A stretch of 34,681 nt of DNA from Nostoc indistinguendum CM1-VF10 (GTDB taxonomy: Bacteria > Cyanobacteriota > Cyanobacteriia > Cyanobacteriales > Nostocaceae), in NCBI GenBank assembly GCA_019359215.1, contig JAHHHS010000075.1:1-34681 (forward strand), written 5' to 3'. The notes beneath the pieces are model-generated. The model did not search any database, was not told the DNA's origin, and saw only the letters and a program-made list of their open reading frames with translations. Positions within the stretch are counted from its first letter, which is position 1. The number at the start of each line of letters is the position of its first letter. A program made the position numbers and the translations under genes. Below, piece by piece: positions 17,346 through 25,331 of the stretch.

Positions 17346-17711
17346 CTAACTCTTAACTTCTAACTTTTCATAAAAGCGGCAAGATTCGCAAGGGCCATCT
17401 GGGTTGACTGCACAGCGAATGAGTTCTGAATGAGCATTGTAGCAGCAGGTGGCATCGCCAACTACCCAACGTCCACCTACCAAACTTTTCTCAGATGGTC
17501 GTTTAGCCGACTGTACGTAAATAGCAATATTATGTAAGCGGTAGCGCCCAGCTTTAAGTTGGTATCGATGGCGGCGTTCTAAAACCGCATAAGTTTTACC
17601 TTCAAAATCGAGATAATTTCCGGGTTGGGGTGTCCAATCAAGTTGTACTTTACCGAGTGACTCACGCGGATGCGTCAGAATCACCTCGGTTTGTAAAGAG
17701 TCTGGCTCCAT
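17346..17711 (-). CDS. DUF6464-like small Cys-rich protein
   Basis: The 121-residue protein has a beta-rich first half (EVILTHPRESLGKVQLDWTP, then YAVLERRHRYQL) and a C-terminal cluster of cysteines: DATCCYNAHSELIRCAVNPDGPCESCRFYE. The five cysteines in that block (two adjacent, then C, CxxC) look like a metal or disulfide site. It resembles a cyanobacterial family of unknown function, DUF6464; I make this match from memory of the ALERRHRYxL and CAVNPDGPC motifs. No signal peptide. It is on the minus strand about 100 bases after the FAD oxidoreductase gene and may be co-transcribed with it. Confidence 0.75.
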   Translation of the reverse strand: MEPDSLQTEVILTHPRESLGKVQLDWTPQPGNYLDFEGKTYAVLERRHRYQLKAGRYRLHNIAIYVQSAKRPSEKSLVGGRWVVGDATCCYNAHSELIRCAVNPDGPCESCRFYEKLEVKS

Positions 17712-17818
17712 AAGCTTATGTGATTTGATTTACATTAGAAGGATGGTATAGCAATAGCTTCCTTTAGCTTACCGAATTTAGATTACAATTAATGATTAAC
17801 TCTTTGCGCCCCTACGGA

Positions 17819-19330
17819 TTACGGCAACCAAAATTCAGGTAGGATAGATTTGCCCAAGTCACGCAAAGTTTGGTTGAGCGATCGCGCCACTTGGATATGC
17901 GCTTCATCCTCTTCTACAGCTAAAATCTCAGATGGCTGACCTTCTCCCAAATAAGACACCACCAAATTTGCCGCTTCTAAACCAGTAACATAAGCCTTTT
18001 CCTGTGACCAGGAACCATGACGGCTCACAATCCAATCCCCACTCATAAACACATTCTCAAAACTTGTTTTAGCGGGCAACATATAACGGTAACTACCAGG
18101 TGCAAAGTGAGTCACCGCTTGAGGTAGCCGAATTACACTGCTATCAATGATCTTTGCTCCTCGAAACGCCGATACACAAGTTGCTAAATAACCTTGAACT
18201 ATTGGTAAAATCTCCCCATCACTCAAATTGAGAAACTGATTTGCGTGATAAAAATCAGCTTCAATCACTGTTCCCGGCTCATCTCGATATTCATCATGTA
18301 GAGCATTCAAATCAAAAAATGTCCAACCTGTAGTTGCGTCAAATCCAAAGCAAGCATTGGAAGGACGAGGAATATCAATTTTGCGGTCAAACCATAATCG
18401 CGTTGCTAAAACATCAATTGATCCTAAATTGCTCAAATTACGGAATTCTTCACGGCTTTGTAAACTAGGGCTAGTTGAGACAATTTTCTTCATTCCCGTG
18501 ATCCCAACGGCAAAAATCACGGCATCTGCTTCAATTACTTCATCACCGCAAACTACACCCTTGGCTCGATGGTTACTATCAACAATTAAGTCTGTAACCC
18601 GGCGCTTAGGTAACACTCGCGCACCAGCTTTTTCAATACGTTCCACCCAAGGACGAAATATCATTTCTCCAACAGTTCCCCGGCACCAAACTACATCAAA
18701 ATCTGGTTGATGAGCCAGAATAAAAAAGTAAAGCATCCCTAAAGTTGCTGCGGCTGAACATTGTTCACCAGGGGCAAACAAGCCCACTAATAACATTGGT
18801 TCAAAAGCATCGCGGTAAAGCCGTGCAGAAACATTAAAGTCTTTGAACAATTCACGGGCAGTTACAAAATCATAGCGCCGCCAAGCTTCATCAGAATTGT
18901 CAAAATCAACAACAGCATAAAGTAAAGGTAAGGCGCTGAGACGGTCAATTAGTGGCAGCCGCTTAAACTGTGTGTAGAGAAAAGTTCCTAGTGGAGAAGG
19001 AAGTCGCGGTAAGTCTTGAAAAATTGGTGATTCAACTTCCAAGCCTGCTGGCGAATATTGCGAAGAACGAGTCCAAGTAGTAAAAGGATTAATTCCTAAT
19101 TCATTGATTAGGGAAAAAATATTTTTGTAAGGATACCAAAAGCCATGAATGCCAGCTTCAACAGATTTTCCGGCGGCTGTTTGCCAACCTGCCACCAGTC
19201 CACCGGGATAGGGGCCTGCTTCTAAAAGTGTCACATTATAGCCTTGTTTTGCCAAATGGTAGGTTGCTCCTAAACCAGCCCAACCTGTACCTACAACTAC
19301 CACCCGTTTTTGTTGCGACCCTTCTACCAT
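17819..19330 (-). CDS. FAD-dependent oxidoreductase, phytoene/zeta-carotene desaturase-like
   Basis: The 503-residue protein has the FAD-binding dinucleotide motif VVVVGTGWAGLGATYHLAKQ (about residues 9-28) followed by EAGPYPGGL, and a C-terminal FAD-contact segment FMSGDWIVSRHGSWSQEKAYVTGLEAANLV (about 438-467), the pattern of plant-type carotenoid desaturases and amine oxidases. A good GGAGG ribosome binding site stands five bases before the ATG. It is not a canonical CrtP or CrtQ: the body differs, and no other carotenoid gene is nearby, so the substrate is unknown. It likely acts on a hydrophobic substrate at the membrane surface. The DUF6464-like gene follows on the same strand. Confidence 0.85.
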   Translation of the reverse strand: MVEGSQQKRVVVVGTGWAGLGATYHLAKQGYNVTLLEAGPYPGGLVAGWQTAAGKSVEAGIHGFWYPYKNIFSLINELGINPFTTWTRSSQYSPAGLEVESPIFQDLPRLPSPLGTFLYTQFKRLPLIDRLSALPLLYAVVDFDNSDEAWRRYDFVTARELFKDFNVSARLYRDAFEPMLLVGLFAPGEQCSAAATLGMLYFFILAHQPDFDVVWCRGTVGEMIFRPWVERIEKAGARVLPKRRVTDLIVDSNHRAKGVVCGDEVIEADAVIFAVGITGMKKIVSTSPSLQSREEFRNLSNLGSIDVLATRLWFDRKIDIPRPSNACFGFDATTGWTFFDLNALHDEYRDEPGTVIEADFYHANQFLNLSDGEILPIVQGYLATCVSAFRGAKIIDSSVIRLPQAVTHFAPGSYRYMLPAKTSFENVFMSGDWIVSRHGSWSQEKAYVTGLEAANLVVSYLGEGQPSEILAVEEDEAHIQVARSLNQTLRDLGKSILPEFWLP

Positions 19331-19594
19331 CCCAGCCTCCGATTATTGCAGTCTATCAACTAATGTATACGAACTTGCCGCTCTCATCAGATGACGGTTG
19401 CTATTAGAGTGGTTTTTGTTTGGATGCAATACGATATCTGTGCGCCCTCCGAACTATATTCCATCGGATTGAAAACAGTTATAGACTTTATAGAAAGGCT
19501 AAAGTGGAGCAGGTCAGTAAAAATCACTTGCGGTTAATGCTGAGTTAAGAGTATAACAGGAAACAGACTTAACTATTCATAAGGAATAATTCTA

Positions 19595-20497
19595 ATGGCT
19601 CAATTAGCAAATGTAAAATTCAGTTTGAATGACTTTGAATTACGAGATGGCATTTATTTTCCTAGTGACTATGAGCAATTGAATAATACTCAACATAAAA
19701 AAACATGGGATGCGATTGGTAAAACATATTATGGTTCCCAAAAGATCGAAAAAATTGCAGATACATCGCCCATCAAACAAGATTACACTCTATTAACTGG
19801 CACACCTGGAGGTACTTGGAACAAATTTCCCTTGAATAAATCTGTTGGTTCTATTCTGGAGATTGGTTCTGGTTATGGTCGCGCACCTTTGCATCTCTCT
19901 AAAGCCAAAAATCTGAGATGCGAAAAATATTATGGAATTGATATTTCTGAACCTTTGTTGCGGCGGTTAATTAAGGTTAAACAAGAATATGATTTTTTTC
20001 CAGAAGCTGAATTTAACTTGATTTGCACTTCTGCCGAAATATTGCCTTTACAAGATAATTCTATAGATTTGGTAATTTCTAACTGCGTCTTTATGCATAT
20101 CCCAGATGCACAATTAAGAAATTTGTTGGCTGATATATCTCGTGTGCTAAAACCTGGTGGAATTTTCGTTTTTAATCATTCTTTCCACAACAAGTCTTGT
20201 CCTTCTCATATTATTCATAATTTTATCAGAAGGCTGAATCCATTTGTGAGAAATCCAGTTTATCTTAAGCAATATACATCTGCTCAAATAAATGAAATGT
20301 TAGCAACTGCTGGCATACAAACGAAGTGTCCACAATATACTGTCGAACCAACGCAAGAATATGCAATTTTGCCGGAAACCATTAAAGGAATTCCAGTGCC
20401 ATTTGCTAATACGATCAATAGGAGCCTTAAGCCATCAGATAGTCTAAAGGAAAGTTTAGCTTATGGTTTTAGCGCCTACAGCACAAAACTGGACTAA
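19595..20497 (+). CDS. Class I SAM-dependent methyltransferase
   Basis: The 300-residue protein carries a Rossmann methyltransferase core: motif I SILEIGSGYGRAPLHL (about residues 86-101), motif II YYGIDIS, the SAM acidic/adenine segment ICTSAEILPLQDNSIDLVIS (about 144-163) and the post-motif HIPDAQLRNLLADISRVLKPGG. The first 80 residues (ELRDGIYFPSDYEQLNNTQH) and the last 90 are specific to this protein and may choose the substrate, which I cannot predict. AAGGA lies eight bases before the ATG. Its base composition is more AT-rich than fmt or ribD. It is followed by a clear terminator, so it forms its own unit. Confidence 0.87.
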   Translation: MAQLANVKFSLNDFELRDGIYFPSDYEQLNNTQHKKTWDAIGKTYYGSQKIEKIADTSPIKQDYTLLTGTPGGTWNKFPLNKSVGSILEIGSGYGRAPLHLSKAKNLRCEKYYGIDISEPLLRRLIKVKQEYDFFPEAEFNLICTSAEILPLQDNSIDLVISNCVFMHIPDAQLRNLLADISRVLKPGGIFVFNHSFHNKSCPSHIIHNFIRRLNPFVRNPVYLKQYTSAQINEMLATAGIQTKCPQYTVEPTQEYAILPETIKGIPVPFANTINRSLKPSDSLKESLAYGFSAYSTKLD

Positions 20498-20548
20498 TTA
20501 AGTAAGTATCTTGTTGTAATAATTAACTGAATACAAAGGAACTACGGG

Positions 20549-20576
20549 AGCACAACATTGTTGTGCTTTTATTTTT
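20549..20576 (+). terminator. Intrinsic terminator after the methyltransferase gene
   Basis: AGCACAAC (20549-20556) pairs with GTTGTGCT (20560-20567) across a 3-base loop and is followed by TTTATTTTT. It lies 51 bases after the methyltransferase stop. This is the clearest intrinsic terminator in the window. Confidence 0.85.
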
Positions 20577-20590
20577 CCATAAATGTAATC

Positions 20591-20628
20591 TACCAACTTT
20601 GGCGAACATATTTTAACTAAAGTTGGTA
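20591..20628. promoter_or_regulatory. 10-bp inverted repeat upstream of modBC
   Basis: TACCAACTTT (20591-20600) and AAAGTTGGTA (20619-20628) are perfect inverted copies separated by 18 bases, ending 39 bases before the modBC start. It could be an operator for a dimeric regulator or a leader stem-loop. The sequence does not match the E. coli ModE site. The function is inferred only from position. Confidence 0.45.
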
Positions 20629-20667
20629 AATTATGGATTAGTTGAGCTAATTCTTTTCCAGACAACT

Positions 20668-22470
20668 ATGCCATTGGATTTATCGCCTCTTTGGATATCA
20701 CTCAAAACTTCATTACTTGCTACATTTATCACCTTCTTTTTGGGTATCGCTGCTGCCTACTGGATGCTGGGATATCGTGGCAAAGGTAAATCGTTGATTG
20801 AGAGTATCTTTATTGCGCCACTGATTTTGCCCCCTACGGTTGTCGGTTTCTTGTTGCTGCTATTTTTTGGAAAAAATGGCCCTGTAGGGAAACTGATGCA
20901 GGCTTTTGACTTCAGCATCGTCTTTACTTGGTATGGTGCCGCGATCGCAGCTACGGTAGTTTCTTTCCCTTTAATGTATAAAACTACACTTGGAGCTTTT
21001 GAACAAATAGATGCTAATTTGCTGCGAGTAGCCAGAACCCTTGATGCAACCGAAGCCACAATCTTTTGGCGCATCAGTTTCCCCCTAGCATTACCCGGAA
21101 TTGCAGCCGCCACAATGCTAGCTTTTGCCCGTGCTTTAGGAGAATTCGGGGCGACGCTAATGCTGGCTGGTAACATTCCAGGACTTACGCAGACAATCCC
21201 AATGGCGATTTATTTTGCGGTGGAAGCAGGAGCAATGAATGAGGCGTGGTTCTGGGCGATCGCAATTATGGTGATTTCTCTATCTGGAATAATTGCAGTC
21301 AACTTCTGGCAAGAATTGAGGGAAAAGAGGAGGGGAGCAGGGAGCGGGGAGCAGGGAGCAGGGGGAGAAAATCTTTATACGTTGGACTCTAGCTTTGAAT
21401 CTGGTGGATTGTTTGTCAATATTGAAAAAATACTTCCTAGCTTTGATTTAAAAGTTGCTTTTACTACTGATGAGCAACCCTTGGGATTGTTAGGGGGTTC
21501 TGGTGCAGGTAAGAGCATGATTTTGCGCTGCCTTGCGGGGATAGAAACACCCTCTCATGGGCGCATAGTTTTAAATGGCAGAGTCTTGTTTGACTCGAAA
21601 CAAGGAATTAATTTACCCAGCCGCGATCGCCGTATCGGTTTTTTAGTACAGAATTATGCTCTGTTTCCGCACATGAGTGTGGCGCAAAATATCGCTTTTG
21701 GTTTGCCTAAAGGACTATCGGCTGGGAGTATTAGAGTGCAGGTAGAACAGCAACTAATAGCAATGCAGTTGCAAGGATTAGGCGATCGCTATCCGCACCA
21801 ACTTTCTGGAGGCCAACAACAACGGGTAGCTTTGGCAAGAGCATTAGCAAGTCAACCGGAAGCATTGCTTTTAGATGAGCCGTTCTCGGCACTTGACACC
21901 CATCTGCGTAGTCAATTAGAGCAGCAAATGACAGAAACTCTTGCTGGCTATCAAGGTGTGACTCTATTTGTCACTCATAATATGGAAGAAGCTTATCGGA
22001 TATGCCCAAATCTGTTGGTATTGGAGCATGGTAGAGCCGTTCATTATGGCAGCAAACATGATATTTTTAAGCATCCTGCTACTGTTAGTGTTGCCCAACT
22101 TACCGGATGTAAAAACTTTTCCCGCGTTGTTCTCCAATCATCGCAACAAGTAGAAGCAATTGATTGGGATTGTACCCTTCAAATAATTGAACCAATCAAG
22201 AGCGAATTATCCCACATCGGCATTCGTGCCCATCAGTTTATTTTTACCAACGACTCATCCCAGCAAAATACTTTTCCCTGCTGGGTAGTACGAACAAGTG
22301 AAACGCCCCATCGAATGACGTTGTTTCTTAAACTAAATTCTGTTGGCAAGAACTTTCAAGACTACCATCTGCAAGCTGAAGTCTTTAAAGAAAAATGGGC
22401 GATTATGAAAGACCAACCTTTTCCTTGGTATGTGCGTTTAGATCCTCAGCGCTTGATTTTGATGGAATAA
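20668..22470 (+). CDS. modBC: Molybdate ABC transporter, fused permease-ATPase ModBC
   Basis: The 600-residue protein joins two subunits. Residues 1-215 are the ModB permease with five to six membrane helices and the EAA loop (VARTLDATEATIFWRISFPL ALPGI). After a linker of about 17 residues rich in Gly/Ala/Glu (EKRRGAGSGEQGAGG) comes ModC: Walker A GGSGAGKS (about residues 275-282), signature LSGGQQQRVALARAL, Walker B LLLDEPFSALD and the H-loop THNMEE, then a C-terminal regulatory part with the IGIRAHQF segment. The fusion imports molybdate for nitrogenase and nitrate reductase. A fused modBC is known from Anabaena variabilis. The open frame begins at a TTG 15 codons upstream, but the ATG at 20668 starts the permease. 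The periplasmic binding protein gene modA is not adjacent. Confidence 0.93.
   Translation: MPLDLSPLWISLKTSLLATFITFFLGIAAAYWMLGYRGKGKSLIESIFIAPLILPPTVVGFLLLLFFGKNGPVGKLMQAFDFSIVFTWYGAAIAATVVSFPLMYKTTLGAFEQIDANLLRVARTLDATEATIFWRISFPLALPGIAAATMLAFARALGEFGATLMLAGNIPGLTQTIPMAIYFAVEAGAMNEAWFWAIAIMVISLSGIIAVNFWQELREKRRGAGSGEQGAGGENLYTLDSSFESGGLFVNIEKILPSFDLKVAFTTDEQPLGLLGGSGAGKSMILRCLAGIETPSHGRIVLNGRVLFDSKQGINLPSRDRRIGFLVQNYALFPHMSVAQNIAFGLPKGLSAGSIRVQVEQQLIAMQLQGLGDRYPHQLSGGQQQRVALARALASQPEALLLDEPFSALDTHLRSQLEQQMTETLAGYQGVTLFVTHNMEEAYRICPNLLVLEHGRAVHYGSKHDIFKHPATVSVAQLTGCKNFSRVVLQSSQQVEAIDWDCTLQIIEPIKSELSHIGIRAHQFIFTNDSSQQNTFPCWVVRTSETPHRMTLFLKLNSVGKNFQDYHLQAEVFKEKWAIMKDQPFPWYVRLDPQRLILME
21327..21369 (+). 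repeat. Purine-rich interspersed repeat forming the ModB-ModC linker
   Basis: GAGGAGGGGAGCAGGGAGCG followed by GGGAGCAGGGAGCAGGGGGAG is almost pure purine and belongs to the same repeat class as the intergenic tracts at 931-955 and 2908-2942. Here it is in frame and encodes the linker between the two transporter domains. Confidence 0.75.
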
Positions 22471-22518
22471 ACGCAGAGATACACAAGATGCGAGAAATTC
22501 TTCAACATAATATTACTT

Positions 22519-22551
22519 CAAGCGCCCAGACCCAAAGAGTCTGAGCGCTTG
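22519..22551. terminator. Hairpin between convergent modBC and a Cys-rich pseudogene
   Basis: CAAGCGC-C-CAGAC (22519-22531) pairs with GTCTG-A-GCGCTTG (22539-22551) across a 7-base loop, with one mismatch. It starts 48 bases after the modBC stop. No long T-tract follows on either strand. A bidirectional terminator is likely. Confidence 0.6.
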
Positions 22552-22591
22552 AATATTAGGTTGCAGAGAAACTTCTGCTAGTTAAAGTAAT

Positions 22592-22805
22592 TTATGCGGA
22601 CATCATCTGCATACTTCTACAAGACTCTGCACACTTGCGGCAAGCAGCAGCACATTGCATCATCGCTCATCATTTCACAAGACATCGCACAGCGATCGCA
22701 CATTTCAGCACAGAGCATACAAGTGTGTCCCATGAACTCAGAACCACTCATCATCATATTCATGCACATCATGCACATTTCAGAACAAGCAGAGGGAAAT
22801 AATCA
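22592..22805 (-). pseudogene. Broken Cys/Met-rich four-helix copper-binding-type protein (DUF326-like)
   Basis: On the minus strand one frame reads CSEMCMMCMNMMMSGSEF, then MGHTCMLCAEMCDRCAMSCE and MMSDDA. At about 22643-22655 the homology jumps to another frame that continues AMMQCAAACRKCAESC to RSMQMMSA and a stop at 22594-22592. The CxxCxxxC spacing and Met content match the Cys-rich four-helix bundle copper-binding proteins (DUF326). The frame change lies in a repetitive GATGATGCAATG stretch, consistent with loss of about 8 bases. The N-terminal third of the family (the first CxxCxxxC helices) is missing; in-frame upstream codons soon reach a stop at about 22808. It should have bound Cu(I) when intact. 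Confidence 0.7.
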
Positions 22806-22866
22806 ATACTTTTCTACGAGAAGCTGCGCGTAGGTTACTTTTCCGTAGGAGTACACTCAGTACAAG

Positions 22867-22894
22867 TGCCCAATGCCCAATCCCCAATGCCCTT
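22867..22894 (+). repeat. Tandem heptamer repeat (TGCCCAA x4)
   Basis: Four 7-base units, TGCCCAA TGCCCAA TCCCCAA TGCCCTT, lie between the broken copper-protein gene and the MBL-fold gene. It is one of the commonest heptamer repeats in Nostoc-type genomes. Confidence 0.75.
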
Positions 22895-22958
22895 ATTATC
22901 TATATACTTAATTATTGATATTAATAGTCAATTACTGAAGTACTGATCCAGAATCATC

Positions 22959-23558
22959 ATGAAATCTTTGCACCGTCCCGATCTCTATAGCTGGTCTAAT
23001 TTCAATCCGGCAAGAAATATTGATTTCAATGGGATTGCCTGGATTCGCCCAGATGGCAACATCTTGATTGACCCAGTAGCCCTATCAAACCATGATTGGA
23101 ATCATCTAAAATCCCTCGGTGGTGTGGTTTGGATTGTGCTGACAAATTCCGAGCATGTCAGGGCAAGTAAAGAAATTGCCGATCAAACATACGCTAAAAT
23201 AGCTGGCCCTGTGGCAGAAAAAGACACTTTTCCTATAGCTTGCGATCGCTGGCTGTCTGATGGTGAAGAATTTGTGCCAGGATTGGAGGTGATTGAACTC
23301 CAAGGCTCGAAAACTCCCGGTGAATTGGCTCTGTTACTGGAGGAAACAACGTTGATTACAGGAGATTTAGTCAGAGCACGTAAAGCAGGTAGCTTAACTA
23401 TATTGCCAGATGACAAGCTGCTGAATCGAGAGCAGGCTGTTGCTTCTGTGCGGAGGTTAGCTCAACTGAGTCGGGTAGAAGCAGTGTTAGTGGGAGATGG
23501 CTGGCCTGTCTTCCGCGATGGACGCGATCGCTTAAAAGAACTTGTAGCAACGTTGTAA
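22959..23558 (+). CDS. MBL-fold protein lacking the metal-binding motifs
   Basis: The 199-residue protein has the strand order and spacing of metallo-beta-lactamase fold hydrolases: GIAWIRPDGNILIDPVAL, then VVWIVLTNSEHVRASKEIA, WLSDGEEF near 105, GSKTPGELALLLEETTLITGDLV and a final RVEAVLVGDGWPVFRDG. But the zinc ligands are gone. THxHxDH is replaced by TNSEHVR, the His of GHTPG by Lys (SKTPG), and the last GHG by GDGWP; only TGD remains. It is therefore unlikely to be a metallo-hydrolase and may bind a ligand or partner. The frame is intact to LKELVATL, so it seems to be a maintained protein. A related copy of its last codons recurs at 25332-25367. Confidence 0.72.
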   Translation: MKSLHRPDLYSWSNFNPARNIDFNGIAWIRPDGNILIDPVALSNHDWNHLKSLGGVVWIVLTNSEHVRASKEIADQTYAKIAGPVAEKDTFPIACDRWLSDGEEFVPGLEVIELQGSKTPGELALLLEETTLITGDLVRARKAGSLTILPDDKLLNREQAVASVRRLAQLSRVEAVLVGDGWPVFRDGRDRLKELVATL

Positions 23559-23770
23559 ATGAGTGGGGGCGATGCCGACTTTAAGAGCTAGCCCTACACT
23601 CAAATAGTCTTGTTGGTCTTCTTTATTTTCAATTGTTAGAGTCTTACTAGGATCACAAATGCCCTAGATACAGTGACTAAAAAAGACATTATTGGAGGGT
23701 TCACTCACTTTTGATGTTCTTCGAGACAAAGTGCTAGAAACCAAGGCAAGGCAATTCTACCTTGCCATTC

Positions 23771-24598
23771 TTAAACTCGGTAGGCTAGCGCTAAACGATT
23801 ACGTCCTGCATAATCGGAATGAATTTGAATATCTGGATAATTACCCTGTCTCTCTAGTAAGTGGCTAACCACTTTGTCCTGACCTACCATCATTTCAAGT
23901 AACCAAACTCCTCCAGGAACTAAGTAATCAGGTGCAAAAGTAATGAGGTGCCGAATGTGATCTAGACCGTCTTGTCCACTACCGTATACAGCCATTTGTG
24001 GTTCATGAGCGACTTCGGGTTGCATTTTGTGAGCTAAAGCATTGGGGACATAGGGTGGATTAGCAATCATGCCACTAAACTCGTTATCGCCAACCGTTTC
24101 GGTAGCAACATGAAAACCGATTGCGCGAATAATGCTCTCAAGATTATCTGATTCTGCTCCATAAGCGGTTTTTACAAAACGGAGAATGCCTAAAAGCCAG
24201 GATTTTGGCTGGGCAATTTGGTTGATTTCTGCATCAGTCAAATCGGCATACTCAGCAAGCTTATCTAGTAAAGCATAGGATAGCGTTCCATGTGAGACGC
24301 CTGTTTTTGGATCTGTAAATTCTTCTGTGGATGCTGCTAGAACTTTTGCCGCAACATCCATTGAGCGATCACCATGTACTGAGATAGCACAGCTTGGATC
24401 TTGGAAAAGATGACTGGAAGCAATTGTTCCACTTAGTGTTGGAACTGATATACTGAAAGCCCTCCCATATTGAACATATCTCTGCATAAATATATAGAGG
24501 GCTTTTGGGCTTGTTGTTGCGTCTCTACATCCTGTTTCCATTACATGATTAATACTAGGAATATCAAGCCAAGGCTGAAAATTTTCTAACGTAATCAT
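23771..24598 (-). CDS. Chimera: heme-oxygenase-like domain joined to C-terminal half of a PrmC/HemK-type methyltransferase
   Basis: The first ~175 of 275 residues are helical and resemble heme-oxygenase-like (CADD/DUF3865-type) proteins: YIFMQRYVQYGRAFSISVPT, LAASTEEF (Glu92/93), SHGTL (His103) and IIRAIGFHVATETVGDNEFS (His163, Glu167). From residue 178 the protein is the second half of a PrmC/HemK N5-glutamine methyltransferase: ANPPYVP (catalytic NPPY, residues 180-183), QPEVAHEPQMAVYGSGQDGL DHI, LVPGGVWLLEM and YAGRNRLALAYRV. Motif I (the SAM glycine loop) and the methyltransferase N-terminus are absent, as is the last metal-binding helix expected for the first domain. The frame is open throughout. 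It may be an in-frame internal deletion of a longer two-domain protein. GGAA stands before the ATG. Activity is doubtful. Confidence 0.6.
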   Translation of the reverse strand: MITLENFQPWLDIPSINHVMETGCRDATTSPKALYIFMQRYVQYGRAFSISVPTLSGTIASSHLFQDPSCAISVHGDRSMDVAAKVLAASTEEFTDPKTGVSHGTLSYALLDKLAEYADLTDAEINQIAQPKSWLLGILRFVKTAYGAESDNLESIIRAIGFHVATETVGDNEFSGMIANPPYVPNALAHKMQPEVAHEPQMAVYGSGQDGLDHIRHLITFAPDYLVPGGVWLLEMMVGQDKVVSHLLERQGNYPDIQIHSDYAGRNRLALAYRV

Positions 24599-25331
24599 TT
24601 GTATTCCATTAACATAGTTTTAGTAGAGCAAAAACTTCTATTTTCGCTAAAAAAAATCGTAGCGATTGATAATTTTATCGTCGCATTTACTGTAGAGATA
24701 AGTGATAGTTATTGAATATAGTACTTATTTTACATAATCTATTTGCCTGTTAAAATCTTTACTCTGGTGCTAATCATATATACAGATGGCACTAGTGCTG
24801 AATTAATACTTATATTTCTATCCGATTAACAATAGATATGTTAATACAATTCAAGGTCTTAATCAAAAGAATACATAAATAGAAGGGTAAGTTCATCTAG
24901 TTTGGTATAAAATGAACTTGAAAAGTTAAAGAGAAGAAGCATAAACGACTGTGTAAAAAACGCACTTGACGACTTCAATGCTGCCGTTAAAAATCTCCAG
25001 GAGCCAGGTTGATGTCATATTGCTCTGAAACTAAATCTGCTGATATTGCCATAACTTGCGTGGTGTAGTCATAAATTCCCGTCGTTAGCGAAAGCCAACG
25101 CAAGTGGCAGACATCAGAAATATTCAACAGAGTCTAGTTGAGCAATTTGCTGAGATTAAAGACCCCGGATTACGTAGGTGGGCATAAAAAAACCAAACTA
25201 TGTAAAACAAATCGTTCTGGTTAAATTTTCGTTACATACTTATAAATTTTTCCGCCAACTTACTAAGAGCGGACAAAGAAACATCAACAGTGGCTCCTGT
25301 TGGCGCAGCCTCTTTTAGAGAAGAGAAATTG

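Noticed and set aside
22594..22833. Plus-strand open frame of 79 codons
   Set aside because: It is the antisense of the broken Cys-rich copper-protein gene, whose CxxCxxxC pattern on the minus strand is far more convincing.
25110..25187. Short frame ADIRNIQQSLVEQFAEIKDP GLRRWA as a transposase start
   Set aside because: The resemblance to ISAs1/IS4-type N-termini is weak and only 26 codons long; not enough to call an insertion sequence.
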